A program made the position numbers and the translations under genes. A stretch of 64,000 nt of DNA from Deinandra increscens subsp. villosa. Its lineage: Eukaryota > Streptophyta > Magnoliopsida > Asterales > Asteraceae. The notes under the pieces are model-generated. The model was not told the origin of the DNA, did not search any database, and saw only the letters and a list, made by a program, of their open reading frames with translations. The stretch covers positions 5,970,738-6,034,737 of the forward strand of contig JBCNJP010000017.1 in NCBI GenBank assembly GCA_039602395.1, written 5' to 3'. Positions 11,628-22,885 of this stretch are shown here, in pieces (positions within the stretch are counted from its first letter, which is position 1; each line of letters opens with the position of its first letter).

Positions 11628-13879
11628 TTTTGCGCCTTTTTCTTGAGCTGGAGAATCGAACCGAAAATGAATCAAAATTATCAAATCAAAAGATCATTGA
11701 TGAAGAGAATAGGGGAGAAAGAAATGGTTATATATAGTCTGAGAAACATACTCAGAATGGAAGTTTAAGACTAGAGGCTTTTCTAGGAATTAAAGGGCCA
11801 GAATTGTAGTTATGTAAAAGTTGGAGGACTAGTTTTGAAAAATTAGCAGAAGATCTTGCCCCCACGTCCGCTAGCCGTGTTGGCTGTCACCTTCTTTTAT
11901 GCAAAATTTAGCTTCTTTTTTTTTCTTGATTATTTTAATTAAAATATATAATTATGAATCTGACTCTATGCCTACGTGGAAATTAAAAGCAGTAAGACTT
12001 TAGATTTGTTGGAGGATTTTATTTTATTTTAATGGTTTTACTTGAGTATTTAAATTGATATGAGGAAATCATGACCATTATCACTCTTCAAAACACAAGA
12101 TATGTGAATTAAAGTGATTAATTTATTGCTATTTTGAATATTTAATCGGAAGGAAATTGTGGATAAGATTGTTTTCGATAAGGAAACTACGAATTTTGCT
12201 ATGGAAAATTGGAAATCATCATAATGTGTATTGTAGTAATGTGATTGAATGAGATTTTTTTTTTGGTTGCAAGTCATTTTAGTAGTTATTTCAGACTTTC
12301 TCGTGTGTCATGTCGTGTTGTTTAATTTTTTCGTGAGATAGTGAAAAACTTGTTAGAAAAGATTTTGAATAGGGGTGATACGTTTCAGTACAATGGTTCT
12401 AACAAAAATTATAGGTCAAGTCGTTAACTATAATTTCAAAAGGTGACAAATCGGAGCGACAGGGGTGAGTGGGTCGTCTAGTTTTACAGGTTCGGTGAAT
12501 CGATGTTCTTATTTTTATTTTACGATCATTAATTTAGTAAAATTATAAAATAACGAAGAGGTGCCTCAGTGATGCGATGGGGAACAAAAAACATTAATAC
12601 AAACACTGGTAAAACGTTTTAACAATTAACCGATGAAATATCATATAGATTTAAAGGTTTAATGTAAGTTTATATTTATATAAAATAAAAATAATTTTCA
12701 AACTTCCAAGTTGGACATATGGATATATATAAAAAATAGTATCTTTAGAATACACAATAAAATCTTTATAATTATAGAATATTAGATTGTATCCAAAAAT
12801 TTATATATTTTAACATTTTGCTTAGGTTCGACTCGCTACAAAAATATAACTTTAACTAAACGAGACCACATGCTAGTTAAGACACAAGTCAATAAGCAAG
12901 CTTACACTGGCTTAGACTCGACTCATTACAATCAAGCTTAATATAGTTTTCTAATAGCCTTATACTGTGAGCCTAAAAAAACTCCATTTATTTTCACAAT
13001 AACTTATTTAACTCGTAAAAACACAATATTAATATTGATGGAATAAATTACATTCATATATGTTTTTTCTTATATACACCCTACATTTTAAAAAAAAGAA
13101 AAATGAATATGAAAGTCTTATGCCTACATTGAAACTATATCTAATGCAATATGATTTTTTATCTAAAACTTCTATCTTAACGGTCGATTGATACAATTCT
13201 ACAAAATCTAGTCATCTTGACTGACCAAAGATGTATCACTTGTGTAATAAACAATTAAAATTAAGATAATATAGAATAAACAACATATATCGTAGATTTG
13301 GAATAGCTTATTAGAAAAAAAGAATTGAGAAGTTTAATTGTTTCCCATCATCCTCGCATATTCATCGACAAGAAGTGGAGACATCATCGGCGACAATGAT
13401 TATTTTAAAAAAAAAATCATAATTTGGTTATGGAATTAGTTTCCATGTTCGAAGATGAGTCATTGTAGGTTTCATCTTTGATTTAGGGATTTATAAATTT
13501 TCGTTATAGAGAGATAGAGAGATGACTAGATGAGTTATTAGGTAAAAAAAGGTGAATAAAAATCTATTCTTTTTATAAAACACAATCTATAATTATCTAA
13601 ATAGTTTGGCGTTTATTTTTTTAAGAGATTTATTTCTGAATCTGAATACCACTTCTGAATGTTAAGAGGTGATTAAAATATCTGAAAACTGAATCATTAA
13701 GAGGTGGAGACCGGAGGGGATAACTAGTCGCTGGAGAAGGAGCTCTAGTCACCGGAAAACGAACGACTATTTTTTAGGGTTAAGAGTTTCTAAGATGTTG
13801 TAAAAGGTATTTATGGTTAGGATGCTATTAATATGTAGAACTCTTAATAACTAGAAAAAAATGACTCTACATCTGAATA
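11628..13879. other. Sugar-transporter upstream region and AT-rich intergenic DNA
   Basis: The first few hundred bases presumably contain the transporter promoter and 5' UTR; I could not place a TATA box with confidence. The rest is AT-rich with no ORF of recognisable function and no sharp repeat boundary. Confidence 0.4.
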
Positions 13880-14330
13880 CGTCTGACCGAATCAGATGAA
13901 TACGTTCGATGAAATAGCAAAAATGCTAGGAAAAACATGACATAACGGCCTCTCACCCACCTAAATATCCTTCCAGAAACGAGTGTCATTCCCATTACCA
14001 ACTTCTTTATGAATGACATTAGAAGGAATATAATCCAAGTTATGTGTATGAGAAACAACCGCGGTAATGTGATTCCAAACGCTAAAAGATCTACCAATAG
14101 ATCCTCGACCAAAATCTCTACCATGAAGGACACGAATCACACGAATACAGAGAGCATTAGGAGAAGAACCAAACCTCTATTTCCACTTATAAAGCATAGA
14201 CATGTTCATAGCACAAAAATTCCCATTCTCAAGGACACCGTGATCTTTACTAGCGAGAGCCAAAAACCATTTCCACTAGTGATGTATTATTCCTCTTGTT
14301 GTTTTTTGAAACTATATATTTTGGGACACT
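13880..14330 (-). pseudogene. LINE (non-LTR retrotransposon) 3' coding fossil
   Basis: Read on the minus strand in shifting frames, the sequence gives words typical of the region after the reverse transcriptase of plant L1-like LINEs: WLLALASKDHGVLENGNF, then MSMLYKWKW, then HKEVGNGNDTRFWKDIWVGE followed by RPL. Frameshifts and stops separate them. No RT domain or poly(A) end can be assigned. A relic only; identification rests on family resemblance. Confidence 0.6.
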
Positions 14331-14949
14331 CTCCCAAATGAAGACCAAGTTCTCCATAGACGTTGAGCATCTGTCCGGATCAGAGATGGTGTTGAAGCTG
14401 AACCAGCCAAAGGTGTGGGCTCAGGAGCGAAGGCCAAAAATGTGGTGAAAAAAAAGGGGGTGTGGGCTGAGGAACAAAAGGGGGGAAAAAGGTAGTCAAA
14501 TTAGGGTGTGGGTTGAGGAACAAAAACGTGAAAAAACAAACGAGGGGAAGTCAGGCGAAAGCAAAAAACTGGCCATGTAACGCCCAAGTTTTCTAAGCTG
14601 CATTCGTGTCCGTAGGTCGCGCGGCATCACATTGATTTCAATGAATTTTAACCAAATTTACACCACCCCTGTGCGCGGGTAGATACCAGAGTAAAACGCA
14701 ACATAAAGACTTAATATGGCACGAAGGTTAAAATACATAAACTAATCATGTTTTTGTTCTCACACCAATGTGGGAAAAAGGTAAATGAAAAAAACAATTG
14801 GGATTTGTTTGTCAATTTAGAATCTTATTCAGAAGTCCAACCAAACAGCTCTTTACTGGTTCAACCCTACCTGGTTCAGAGTCTCTTATTCAATCAGAAA
14901 TCTTACTGGTTCAGCACTTAATAAAATAGACGCTGCCAAACAGCCCCTA
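14331..14949. other. Intergenic, no gene seen
   Basis: Contains two similar purine-rich phrases (GGTGTGGGCTGAGGAACAAA and a variant at about 14505) and otherwise nothing that I can classify. Confidence 0.4.
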
Positions 14950-15620
14950 AAAGTAAAAGTATGAGTGTTCAACGAATCGGATTTCGAATACTCGAGTAAT
15001 TCGAATTTCAATTTTTTAAATTTGGATTCGAAATTCGATTCGAATACGAAATAGATTTGTCGAATCGAATTGAATTCGAATTCGAAGTAGAAATCTAATT
15101 CAATTCGATTCGTATTCAGTTTTCGAGTTCGAATCGAATACGAATAAACTCGTTTTAAACTGAACCAAAAAAACATGTTTTAATTTTAATTTCAAAACTA
15201 CTAAAAGCTTAAACTATTATAGTAAAAAATATAAATCTATATAAGTATAAAACTAATAAACATCCAAAAGATTTGAAATTAATTTTTTTTAGGGAAATGA
15301 AATCATGAATAGGAAGGAAACGTTTCAACTTTACAGATCTATTTTAAAGATTTAAAGTTTTACAACTTTTGAAATAGACCCTGAACTAAATAAGTTAAAT
15401 TAATTCAATTTATTTTTATTAATGTTATATTTATAAATAAATATATAATTATTTCTAATTCGAATTTCGAATCGAATCGAATTGAAAATCTCAAATTCTA
15501 ATTCGATTCGAAATTCGATATTAGACGTCGAAACGAATCGAATTCGATTTGAAATTTCAAGTTGTTCATTTTCGAATCGAATCGAACCGAGTTCTTCAAA
15601 TCGGATTCGAAAGCTGTGTT
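14950..15620. repeat. AATTCGAATCG-rich inverted repeat with AT-rich core
   Basis: Two blocks (about 14955-15160 and 15455-15615) are dense in interleaved GAATCGAAT / GAATTCG words and are roughly inverted relative to each other around an AT-rich core. The right arm runs directly into the pseudogene that follows. The low complexity creates long spurious ORFs on both strands. Confidence 0.6.
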
Positions 15621-15629
15621 TGGAAGTGG

Positions 15630-16420
15630 AATTTGCCCTATCCCCTCGCCAAAAAGCTGTGTTTGCATGTCTTCGTGCTCCTCGGGCCCAAGATTTCCTG
15701 AACGTCATCCCCATCGAAGGTTTGGGCCAACATATGTCAGCTGTGGAATATCGGGTTATCCTTAAGTATAGACTTATGATCCCTATCTTCCCTGATGATG
15801 GACCTTGCCCTGTGTGCCGCAAAGCTTGTTTGGACACTTTTGGCGAGCATGCTGTCCATTGAAAGGAACTGCCTGGGTTCAAATACAGACATGACTGGGT
15901 TAGGGATGTTTTGTTTGATGTTCTGAAACGTGCGGGGATCTCTGCTAAAAAGGAGGCCCCTGTGAACTTTTTGACCGATCCGTGTGAGGGGAAATCTACT
16001 TTACGACCGGCTGATGTTCTTGTGTTTGGTTGGGCAGGGGGGAAACACGCATGCGTTGACCTTACCGGTGTGTCCCCTCTTGTTGGGCTCCGGGACAATG
16101 GGTTTACTGCGGGACAAGCGGCTTTGAAGGCGGAATCCGACAAAGTAAAGCCGCTAAACACGAGAAAACCTGCATTGAAAATCAACACGTGTTTATCCCC
16201 TTTGCTTTCGACACCTTTGGGTTTCTTGCTCCGGAGGCAGTTGAATTTCTACGCAGGGTTCAACGGGTCGTAAATTGTAATTTGTCGTCGCCAAAGGCTC
16301 AAAACTTTATTTTCAGTAGGATTGGTTTCGCTATCCAAAAGGGGGTTGCGGCACAGCTTATTGCCCGACTACCCAACTTCTTTGTAATTGCTTTTAGTAA
16401 TATTTATAATATTAGTCGAA
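15630..16420 (+). pseudogene. Broken C-terminal fragment of a retroelement-type protein (CPVC/H zinc motif and RPAD nuclease-like domain)
   Basis: In one frame the sequence reads VEYRVILKYRLMIPIFPDDG, then CPVCRKACLDTFGEHAVH, a TGA at 15860-15862 where the family would have a residue, then KELPGFKYRHDWVRDVLFDV, LRPADVLVFGWAGGKHACVD and LTGVSPLVGLRD. Near 16150 the frame shifts by one and continues KHEKTCIENQHVFIPFAFDT, FGFLAPEAVEFLRRVQRVV, GFAIQKGVAAQLIARLP. The zinc motif followed by R-H-D and RPAD...D residues resembles the C-terminal part of LINE-like RT proteins found repeatedly in plant genomes. That family link is inference. No RT domain precedes it; a foldback arm is joined to its 5' side instead. 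Confidence 0.65.
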
Positions 16421-16946
16421 TCACCCACCAAGTGTATAAAAAAAAAATCGAAATCTAAACACCCTAACCTAACTAAAAGTGTTGAATAAAAACAAAAGTC
16501 GATGACACAAGCACTAAATATTAAAAAATGTGCCAAACTTTTACCCATTTTGCCAAGTATTTCAAGACTTCAAAATTTATTCAATGGCCTAAAAATCGGC
16601 TGCCTATTTTTACCAACGGTTTCGATTCGATTGCAATTCGGTTCAAGAGCTGACAAAACCCTGTCGGTTCTTTTCCAAGGGTTTCTTGAATCGAACGAAT
16701 TCAATTCAAAGCCAATTGGTTCCCGTCGCTATCACTCTCGCATCCAATTCCCACGAATTCGGAGATCATAAATTCAAACCCAACTTCCTTTACCTTCTCA
16801 CGGACCCCGCATTTCTCACTGCAAACGTGGACCTCCTTCCATCAAGAAATCTTTCCCCTTTTTTCCTCCCTTAAACCCTTGTCTCTCCTCGAAATTTGCA
16901 CAAAAACCCTGACAAGATTGTGAATTTGTTGAAGATCTTTGGGGAA
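16421..16946. other. Upstream region of the phosphate carrier gene
   Basis: No gene in this stretch. The last 150 bases are CT-rich (CTTCCTTTACCTTCTC, CCCCTTTTTTCCTCCC), as often seen near plant transcription starts. Confidence 0.4.
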
Positions 16947-16982
16947 ATGGGTGATTTCAGAACAAAATTGGGGTTTTTTTGA
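16947..16982 (+). promoter_or_regulatory. uORF created by duplication of the phosphate carrier start
   Basis: An 11-codon ORF, MGDFRTKLGFF, ends at TGA 16980-16982, ten bases before the main start at 16992, which begins MGDFRAKLGV. Both share GGAAATGGGTGATTTCAG and the following bases, so the start region is tandemly duplicated. If transcribed, the uORF would be met first by scanning ribosomes. Confidence 0.6.
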
Positions 16983-16991
16983 AGAAGGGAA

Positions 16992-19796
16992 ATGGGTGAT
17001 TTCAGGGCGAAATTGGGGGTTGAAGGAGGTGGGTATTATTATTACGGAATATGCACCGCCGGTGGGATGCTCAGCGCCGGCGCCACCCATCTCGCCGTCA
17101 CCCCTCTTGATGTGTTAAAAGTCAATATGCAGGTTATACCCCTGTTTCTCAAATTTACAATTGAATTGAAGAAACAAATTGTTCAAATTGTAAATTCTTG
17201 GTCTAGTATTCATAGATCAAAGTAAATTTACCCATGATTTTTTTTCTTTCACTGTGGATTTTTTTCGGTATACCATAGATAACTTGTCTTGGAACTGGTA
17301 AAATTAGAGTTGCAATCATGTTTTTAAGGTAATCATGACCATAAAAGTATTGAGAAAGAATAATCTAAGTATTTAATAAAATTCAATGCCTTTTTTTATA
17401 CGAAAATTGGATTTCAGTAATCCAAACTATCAGTTTGGCCGGTGTGAGTCTCAACTTTCATTTTTATTGTCAGTAGCATTCGCGGTAGCTTAATCATCCC
17501 ACATTTACGTTTGATTTTTGGCTCGTAACTATGATTCCGAACAAAATGAGGAAACTTAAAAGCAAAAACAAGCTGAAAGCAAGTGTAAATCAATCATATA
17601 TGTATGATTATTACGCTACTGAGATTGCCCTTGACAACTAAAATGAAAGTTGGGACTGACATAGGCCAAACTAATAGTTTGGATATTATGAACCAATGAG
17701 TCATAGTTTGGATTATTAAATCCATTTTGCCTTTTTTTCTACTTGTTTTTCAAAAGAAGCACTTTTGGATTGATATTCTTTACATATGTTAAAAAATCCA
17801 GGGGCTGGTTAAAAAACTGTAATATACATTACAATATAAATATACAAAACTGCAGGGAGGGTTGATCCTAGTAACTCTTTCTTTGTATGATAGTAATTGA
17901 ATTGTATTAATTTCATTAATTCAGGTGAATCCAATCAGGTTTCCTAGTATTGCATCTGGCTTGAATATTCTTTGGAAAGAAGAAGGTCCATCTTCTTTGT
18001 GGAGAGGTTGGTCCGGAAAGTTATTCGGCTATGGTGTTCAAGGCGGATTCAAGTTTGGTCTCTACGAATTCTTCAAAAAACAATACACAGATATGCTGGC
18101 CGATGAAAGCCAGAGCGTCGTGTTCTTCCTCAGCAGCGCGTCTGCTCAAGTATTCGCTGACGTGGCACTTTGTCCGTTCGAAGCTGTGAAAGTCCGAGTC
18201 CAAACACAGCCGCATTTCGCAAAAGGGTTGTCTGATGGCTTCCCAAAACTATACGCACGAGAAGGAATCGCAGGGTATTATTCTAATTGTAACTAAGTTC
18301 ATAGATTTTAGAGTTAACTTCATTTTTTGTTCCCGAGGTCTATCAGTTTTCTCACTTTTGGTCCAATTTAAAAAAAAAAATCGATTTAAGATTCTCACCT
18401 TTGGTTTTTTTTCTTTCTCAATTTTGGTCGCTTTTAGAAATCCATTCAAATTAACCGTTAAAATGTAGGGCATTTATGTCCAAATTAAACTCGCATTCAC
18501 CAACTTAAAAAGGTAGTCGATCTTTCTAACGGTGAATGAGAGTTTAATTTGGATATAAATGCCCTTCATTTCAACGCTTAATTTTGGACGGATTTTTAAA
18601 CATGATCAGAATTGAGAAAAAAACCAAAGGTGAGACCCTTAAATCGTTTTTTTTTTTTAAAAATTGGACTAAAAATGAGAAAATTGGTAAACCGCAGGGA
18701 CCAAAAAGGAAGTTAACTCTAGATTTTATAAACATCTGCATGTTTATGTTTATAAATGTAAACATCTTGTTTGTGAATGGTTGCAGGTTTTACAAAGGAC
18801 TCCTTCCACTCTGGGGGCGAAATCTTCCATGTAATCCATCTTTCCAATTTGTTTTGCCACTATTTTGATTCACATCCAGGTTAACTTTGCATAAACTTGT
18901 GCATTTTCGCAGTCTCGATGATCATGTTCACAACATTTGAGCATTCAGTCGACCTAATTTACCGAAAATTTGTTCAAAGGAGAAAAGAAGAATGCTCGAG
19001 GACTCAACAGCTAGGTGTAACTTGCGCAGCAGGGTATACAGCTGGCGCTGTGGGTACCATAATTTCAAATCCTGCAGATAATATAGTTTCATCTCTATAT
19101 AACAAAAAGGCCAACACAGTGGTTCAGGTAAGCTTCTTGTTAAATAGATGGGCTATATCAGATATCCAAGATTCTAAATTTCTAATACTAGAGTACTATT
19201 TTCATGCTCCTTGTTAAACAAATGAGCTATCAGATTTTCAAGATTCTAAATTTCTAATACTAGAGTACTATTTCTAATACTAGAGTACTATTTTCATGCT
19301 CCTTGTTAAACAAATGAGCTATCAGATTTTCAAGATTCTAAATTTCTAATACTAGAGTACTATTTCTAATACTAGAGTACTATTTTCATGCTCCTTGTTA
19401 AACAAATGAGCTATCAGATTTTCAAGATTCTAAATTTCTAATACTAGAGTACTATTTTCATGGTCCTTGTAAAACAGATGAGCTATCCGATATTCAAGAT
19501 TCTAAATTTCTAACACTAGAGTACTATTTACAGGCTGCGAAGAATATCGGGCTGGTGAATTTGTTCACCAGAAGTCTTCCAATACGGGTAGCACTTGTGG
19601 GCCCGGTTGTGACGCTTCAGTGGTTCTTCTATGATTCCATTAAAGTGCTTAACGGGCTGTAAGTATCACGCCCTTCATAACTGCTAATAACCGAAAAATT
19701 ATAAATCAACATTTGTAGCTAAGATTTTGTATCTTGGTTTTATATTACAGGCCTACGAGTGGAGGGCATAGCAGAGCTATAGAACAAGGTGTGTGA
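16992..19796 (+). CDS. PHT3: Mitochondrial phosphate carrier (PHT3/MPT family)
   Basis: Inner-membrane carrier that imports phosphate into the mitochondrial matrix for ATP synthesis. Exons: 16992-17132, 17925-18274, 18787-18830, 18913-19127, 19534-19658, 19751-19796; total 921 nt, 306 residues, all frames joining cleanly. Three carrier repeats are seen: TPLDVLKVNMQ, CPFEAVKVRVQTQP and NPADNIVSSLYN (the last lacks the basic residue of PxDxxK). Other family landmarks are LWRGWSGKLFGYGVQGGFKF, FLSSASAQVFADVAL, GFYKGLLPLWGRNLPFSMIM, TCAAGYTAGAVGTIISNPAD and LQWFFYDSIKVLNGLPTSGG. The start lacks a mitochondrial presequence and resembles the shorter MPT1/PHT3;3 type. A MULE-type MITE occupies the second intron and a tandem array the fourth, without touching exons. 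A uORF sits just upstream. Confidence 0.92.
18311..18719. mobile_element. 409-bp Mutator-type MITE with perfect 9-bp target-site duplication
   Basis: The ends are GAGTTAACTTC and its exact reverse complement GAAGTTAACTC. Both sides carry TAGATTTTA (18302-18310 and 18720-18728). The two halves are inverted copies along almost their full length (CTCACCTTTGGTTTTTTT against AAAAACCAAAGGTGAG; AAACTCGCATTCACC against GGTGAATGAGAGTTT). No coding capacity. A 9-bp duplication with G-initial terminal repeats points to Mutator-like transposase mobilisation. It lies within intron 18275-18786 of the phosphate carrier. Confidence 0.92.
19140..19530. repeat. Intronic tandem array, about five copies
   Basis: Repeated unit containing AAGATTCTAAATTTCTAATA, CTAGAGTACTATTTTCATGC and TCCTTGTTAAACAAATGAGC, with period alternating near 72 and 100 bp because TCTAATACTAGAGTACTATT is itself doubled in some copies. 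The last copy runs into the exon 5 acceptor (TACTATTTACAG), so the acceptor context is repeat-derived. Confidence 0.9.
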
Positions 19797-21199
19797 AGCA
19801 AGTTATAACTGTATCAAAGTGTTATATGGGATCTGGTGGATTTGATGCGCGAGATTATTTGGTATAGGATGTAATTGAGGTGAGATGGTTAGATTTAGAG
19901 AAAGAAGAGTTTACTTTAACTAGATATAGTGTAATCAAATAAAGAAAATGGACACTACATTCCTCTGTTTTGGTATGATTTTTGGTGTATACTTGAGAAT
20001 CATTGCTTAATTGGTGGTTCACTTATCTCTTTATTAGTTTCATATGCTGTTTTATATTTTGTTATATAAAGGATAAACATGGTGCATGTGGTTTCACATG
20101 TGTGAGGTTATATATGTTATTGACTTATTGTTTAGTCCATTGGGTTGGAATTTTTTTTTTAATTAACAGAGAAATGAACAAAGATCTCAACTGTTCAAAA
20201 TAAAAAAAGATTTAATTACTCTTTTCGTCTCTGTTGTATGGGCATTTTAACCATTTCGGTTCCAAAATGAATTTATAACAAATCAAGGCTTACTAATGTA
20301 ATGTTTAACCAATTCATTTCATGACACTAACCTTGTTATGATATTCTTTTAAAAGAAAAATTAAAACTAACAATCAAGGGGTTTCCAAACGCACACTCGC
20401 CCTACAACCTCATCTTTCTTCTTGTAGAACATACCACAATCTGAGATGAAATCGATCTAAGCGACGGAAGTGCAAGTAGGCCTGTAGTTTTAATATAAAG
20501 GACATTTTGGTATTTGATAATATAATTTAATTGAAACCGTAATGGTGTTAGTTAGTTGGACTAAAATGATAATTTTTAGAAAATCACAGAGTGTCTAAAG
20601 CAGTTTTTAAAATATTGAACTAAAATGACAATTTTTGTCAAACCACATGGACAAAAATGACACTTAACTCTAAACTAAAAAAATAGTTACCTCGTAGCAT
20701 CTGGCCACGTGGTGGAATAGGTGATTGACACGTGGCTTGATCATTTATTTTTTTGCTTTTTTTTTTATATTCAAATGCCATAAATTTAACACGAGTGTTG
20801 GTGGTGTAATATTTATTGTCGTGTAAAATAACTTTTAGATCTCAGGCTTGATACTTTGAGTGTTTTGTTTCTTATTTAAACGTCATTACACATTCTTTTT
20901 TGTATTTTCATTTTACTTAACTTCAACTTTTTTTTTTAAATGCAAACAAAACAAGTTTAGCATAAAAGTTGATGGTTAGAGTTATTTAATATGCTACTGT
21001 TACATCTAACTTAGATGTGAAAGTCATAAAAAAAATGACGTAGTTTTGAAAAACATTTAAATTTGAAATGATATCTTATTTACTTATATAAACCCATCAA
21101 TTTCAAATATGAAATATACCTAAATTGGAATTGTTTTTAATCAAAAGTATATCGTTTGATGAGTTTTACATCTAAGTTATATGTCTAAGAACCTATATT

Positions 21200-21203
<4 letters not shown>
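19797..21203. other. Intergenic, repeat relics only
   Basis: The phosphate carrier 3' UTR covers the first ~150 bases. Around 20205-20690 there are outward-facing phrases such as TTTCGTCTCTGTTGTATGGG and CACATGGACAAAAATGACAC, resembling the arms of the MITE at 18311. This is probably a decayed relative; no TSD was found. Confidence 0.4.

Positions 21204-21263
<60 letters not shown>
21204..21263. repeat. (AT)n microsatellite
   Basis: Nearly pure AT dinucleotide run of about 60 bases with one G interruption. Confidence 0.98.
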
Positions 21264-21295
21264 CTCAAAAATTATTAATTTATTATTTATAGCAT

Positions 21296-21622
21296 ACTTG
21301 CTCCTGGTGCAACAACAAGCACCAGTTTAACTTTGGGGGGCGGTGATTTAGTAGCAGTGGGTGGCAAGGTAGTTTTGTTACCTATTCCATTAGGAACCGC
21401 GGATTTTTTGGTACATCACATTCATGCATTTACGATTCATGTGACGATATTGATACTTCTGAAAGGTGTTCTATTTGCTCGTAGCTCCCATTTGATACCG
21501 AATAAAGCAAATCTTGGGTTTCGTTTTCCTTGTGATGGGCCTGGAAGGGGGGGGGGGGGGGGACATGCCAAGTATCAGCTTGGGACCATGTCTCTTAGGA
21601 CTATTCTGGATGTACAATGCAT
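21296..21622 (+). pseudogene. psaA (fragment): Nuclear insert of plastid psaA (NUPT fragment)
   Basis: In one plus frame the sequence reads LAPGATTSTSLTLGGGDLVA, VGGKVVLLPIPLGTADFLVH, HIHAFTIHVTILILLKGVLF, ARSSHLIPNKANLGFRFPCD and GPGRGG. This matches the conserved membrane and 4Fe-4S-ligand region (FPCDGPGRGG) of the photosystem I P700 apoprotein A1, with a few substitutions. Homology resumes after a 16-G run and ends near GGATGTACAATGC. Only about 330 bp of the ~2.25-kb plastid gene is present, with no plastid flank, start or stop. It is a dead organellar transfer; the source was recognised from memory of PsaA. Confidence 0.92.
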
Positions 21623-21629
21623 AGAGAAA

Positions 21630-22025
21630 TGGTAAAATGAAACCCCCTTGAGTTGAGGAAACCATGGAAACTCTTTAAAAACGGGGTAAAAAAATGTTTT
21701 TTTTCCTCAATTTTTTATGGTGTTTCTTTAGATTATAGGCTACCCTTAAATGAAAAAAAAATAACAAAAAACCTTGTAGATTTTTTTTAAAGTAACATAT
21801 GTTACTTTTCTGTTTTTTACAGGTACACACGAAAGTAACATATGTAACATTTATTTTTTTGATATTTTTTTTTAAAAAGAATCTACTAGGCGTTTTTTTT
21901 TTTTTCATTTAAGAGTAGTCTATAACCTAAATAACCACCATAAAAAATTTGAGAGGAAAAAAAAAATTTACCCCGTTTTTTAAGAGGTTCCACAGTTTCC
22001 TTAACTCAAGAGGGTTTCCATTTTA
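21630..22025. mobile_element. Foldback MITE next to the plastid insert
   Basis: The left arm (GGTAAAATGAAACCC, CTTGAGTTGAGGAAACC, TTTAAAAACGGGGTAAA, GTAACATATGTTAC) is matched in reverse complement by the right arm (TTTACCCCGTTTTTTAAG, GTTTCCTTAACTCAAG, GGGTTTCCATTTTAACC). Size is about 395 bp with no coding capacity. Flanks do not show a clear target-site duplication, so the superfamily is not assigned. Confidence 0.75.
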
Positions 22026-22294
22026 ACCTTCCCCTATAGGCCTATATAACTCAAAAATTATATATTAATTATTTATAGCATACTTTTAACTTAAAATTTT
22101 AATAGAAAATCAAATAATATATTAAACTAAAAAGAGATACAAATCCTATATGTTAATTTCCAATAAAAATATATAATTTTATAATAAATAAAATATATAA
22201 ATCTTTATATTATAAATCCTTCGTTAGGGGCGAATGAGTGATTTTTATAATTCATCCCTGTAATTTAACTAGAAACTCTACTTTTAAACATTTT
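22026..22294. other. AT-rich spacer before the duplicated block
   Basis: No gene or clear repeat. Copy B similarity to this area cannot be tested because the gap precedes copy B. Confidence 0.3.
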
Positions 22295-22459
22295 ACCTTC
22301 CATTCTCATTTTTTTAGTTAAAAATCACCTTTATATAAAACACACTCACTTCCTAGAGATGATGCCTAAATAACTTTATATTTGTCACATACTCATTAAC
22401 AATTATTTATAATTTTTTTAACAACCATTTTATAGATAAGACTAAGGGTTCCGGCTTAC

Positions 22460-22885
22460 TAGAGATGTAAACAAGTCGAGGTGTTGGTGAACTATTCGAG
22501 ATTAAATTGACGAAAACCTCGAAATGAGTTGAGCCTTAACAAGCTCGAGCCGAGCTCAAGGTTTGCAATAGGGCTCGTGCCTCGTTTACTAAACGACCTC
22601 AAGCCCGAGTTTCATGTCTCGAGCCGGCGCCTTAACGACCCCTTTTTGTATATAAGTTTTTATTTAATTTTATTAAATATATTTTTTAAAAATTATTTAT
22701 TATTATATACAAAATTATGACAAAATAAGTAAATAATAAGTCTTAATTTCTATATAAAAAATAAAAATTAATTATAAAAGAACCGAGCTCGAGTTTCAGA
22801 AATAAAGCTCGAATCAAGCCGAACTCGAGCTCTGTTAAGTTTAAACGAGCTGAGCTCAGAACTCAAGCCCCCAGATGAGCCATTT
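22460..22885. repeat. CTCGAGCC-rich degenerate element, copy A
   Basis: Two GC-richer blocks rich in GAGCTCGAG/GAGCCGAGCTC words (about 22475-22640 and 22780-22885) surround an AT-rich core. Overall it resembles a non-autonomous dispersed element. A partner lies at 28890-29275 in the second unit. Confidence 0.55.

Noticed and set aside
14580..14720. GC-richer patch suspected to be an organellar or rRNA fragment
   Set aside because: No alignment to any rRNA, tRNA or plastid gene that I can recall.
15400..16188. 262-residue minus-strand ORF
   Set aside because: Antisense shadow of the RT-derived pseudogene and the AATTCG-rich repeat; no protein family match in that frame.
18235..18868. Several ORFs on both strands at 18.2-18.9 kb
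   Set aside because: Explained by the inverted-repeat MITE and the adjoining exon.
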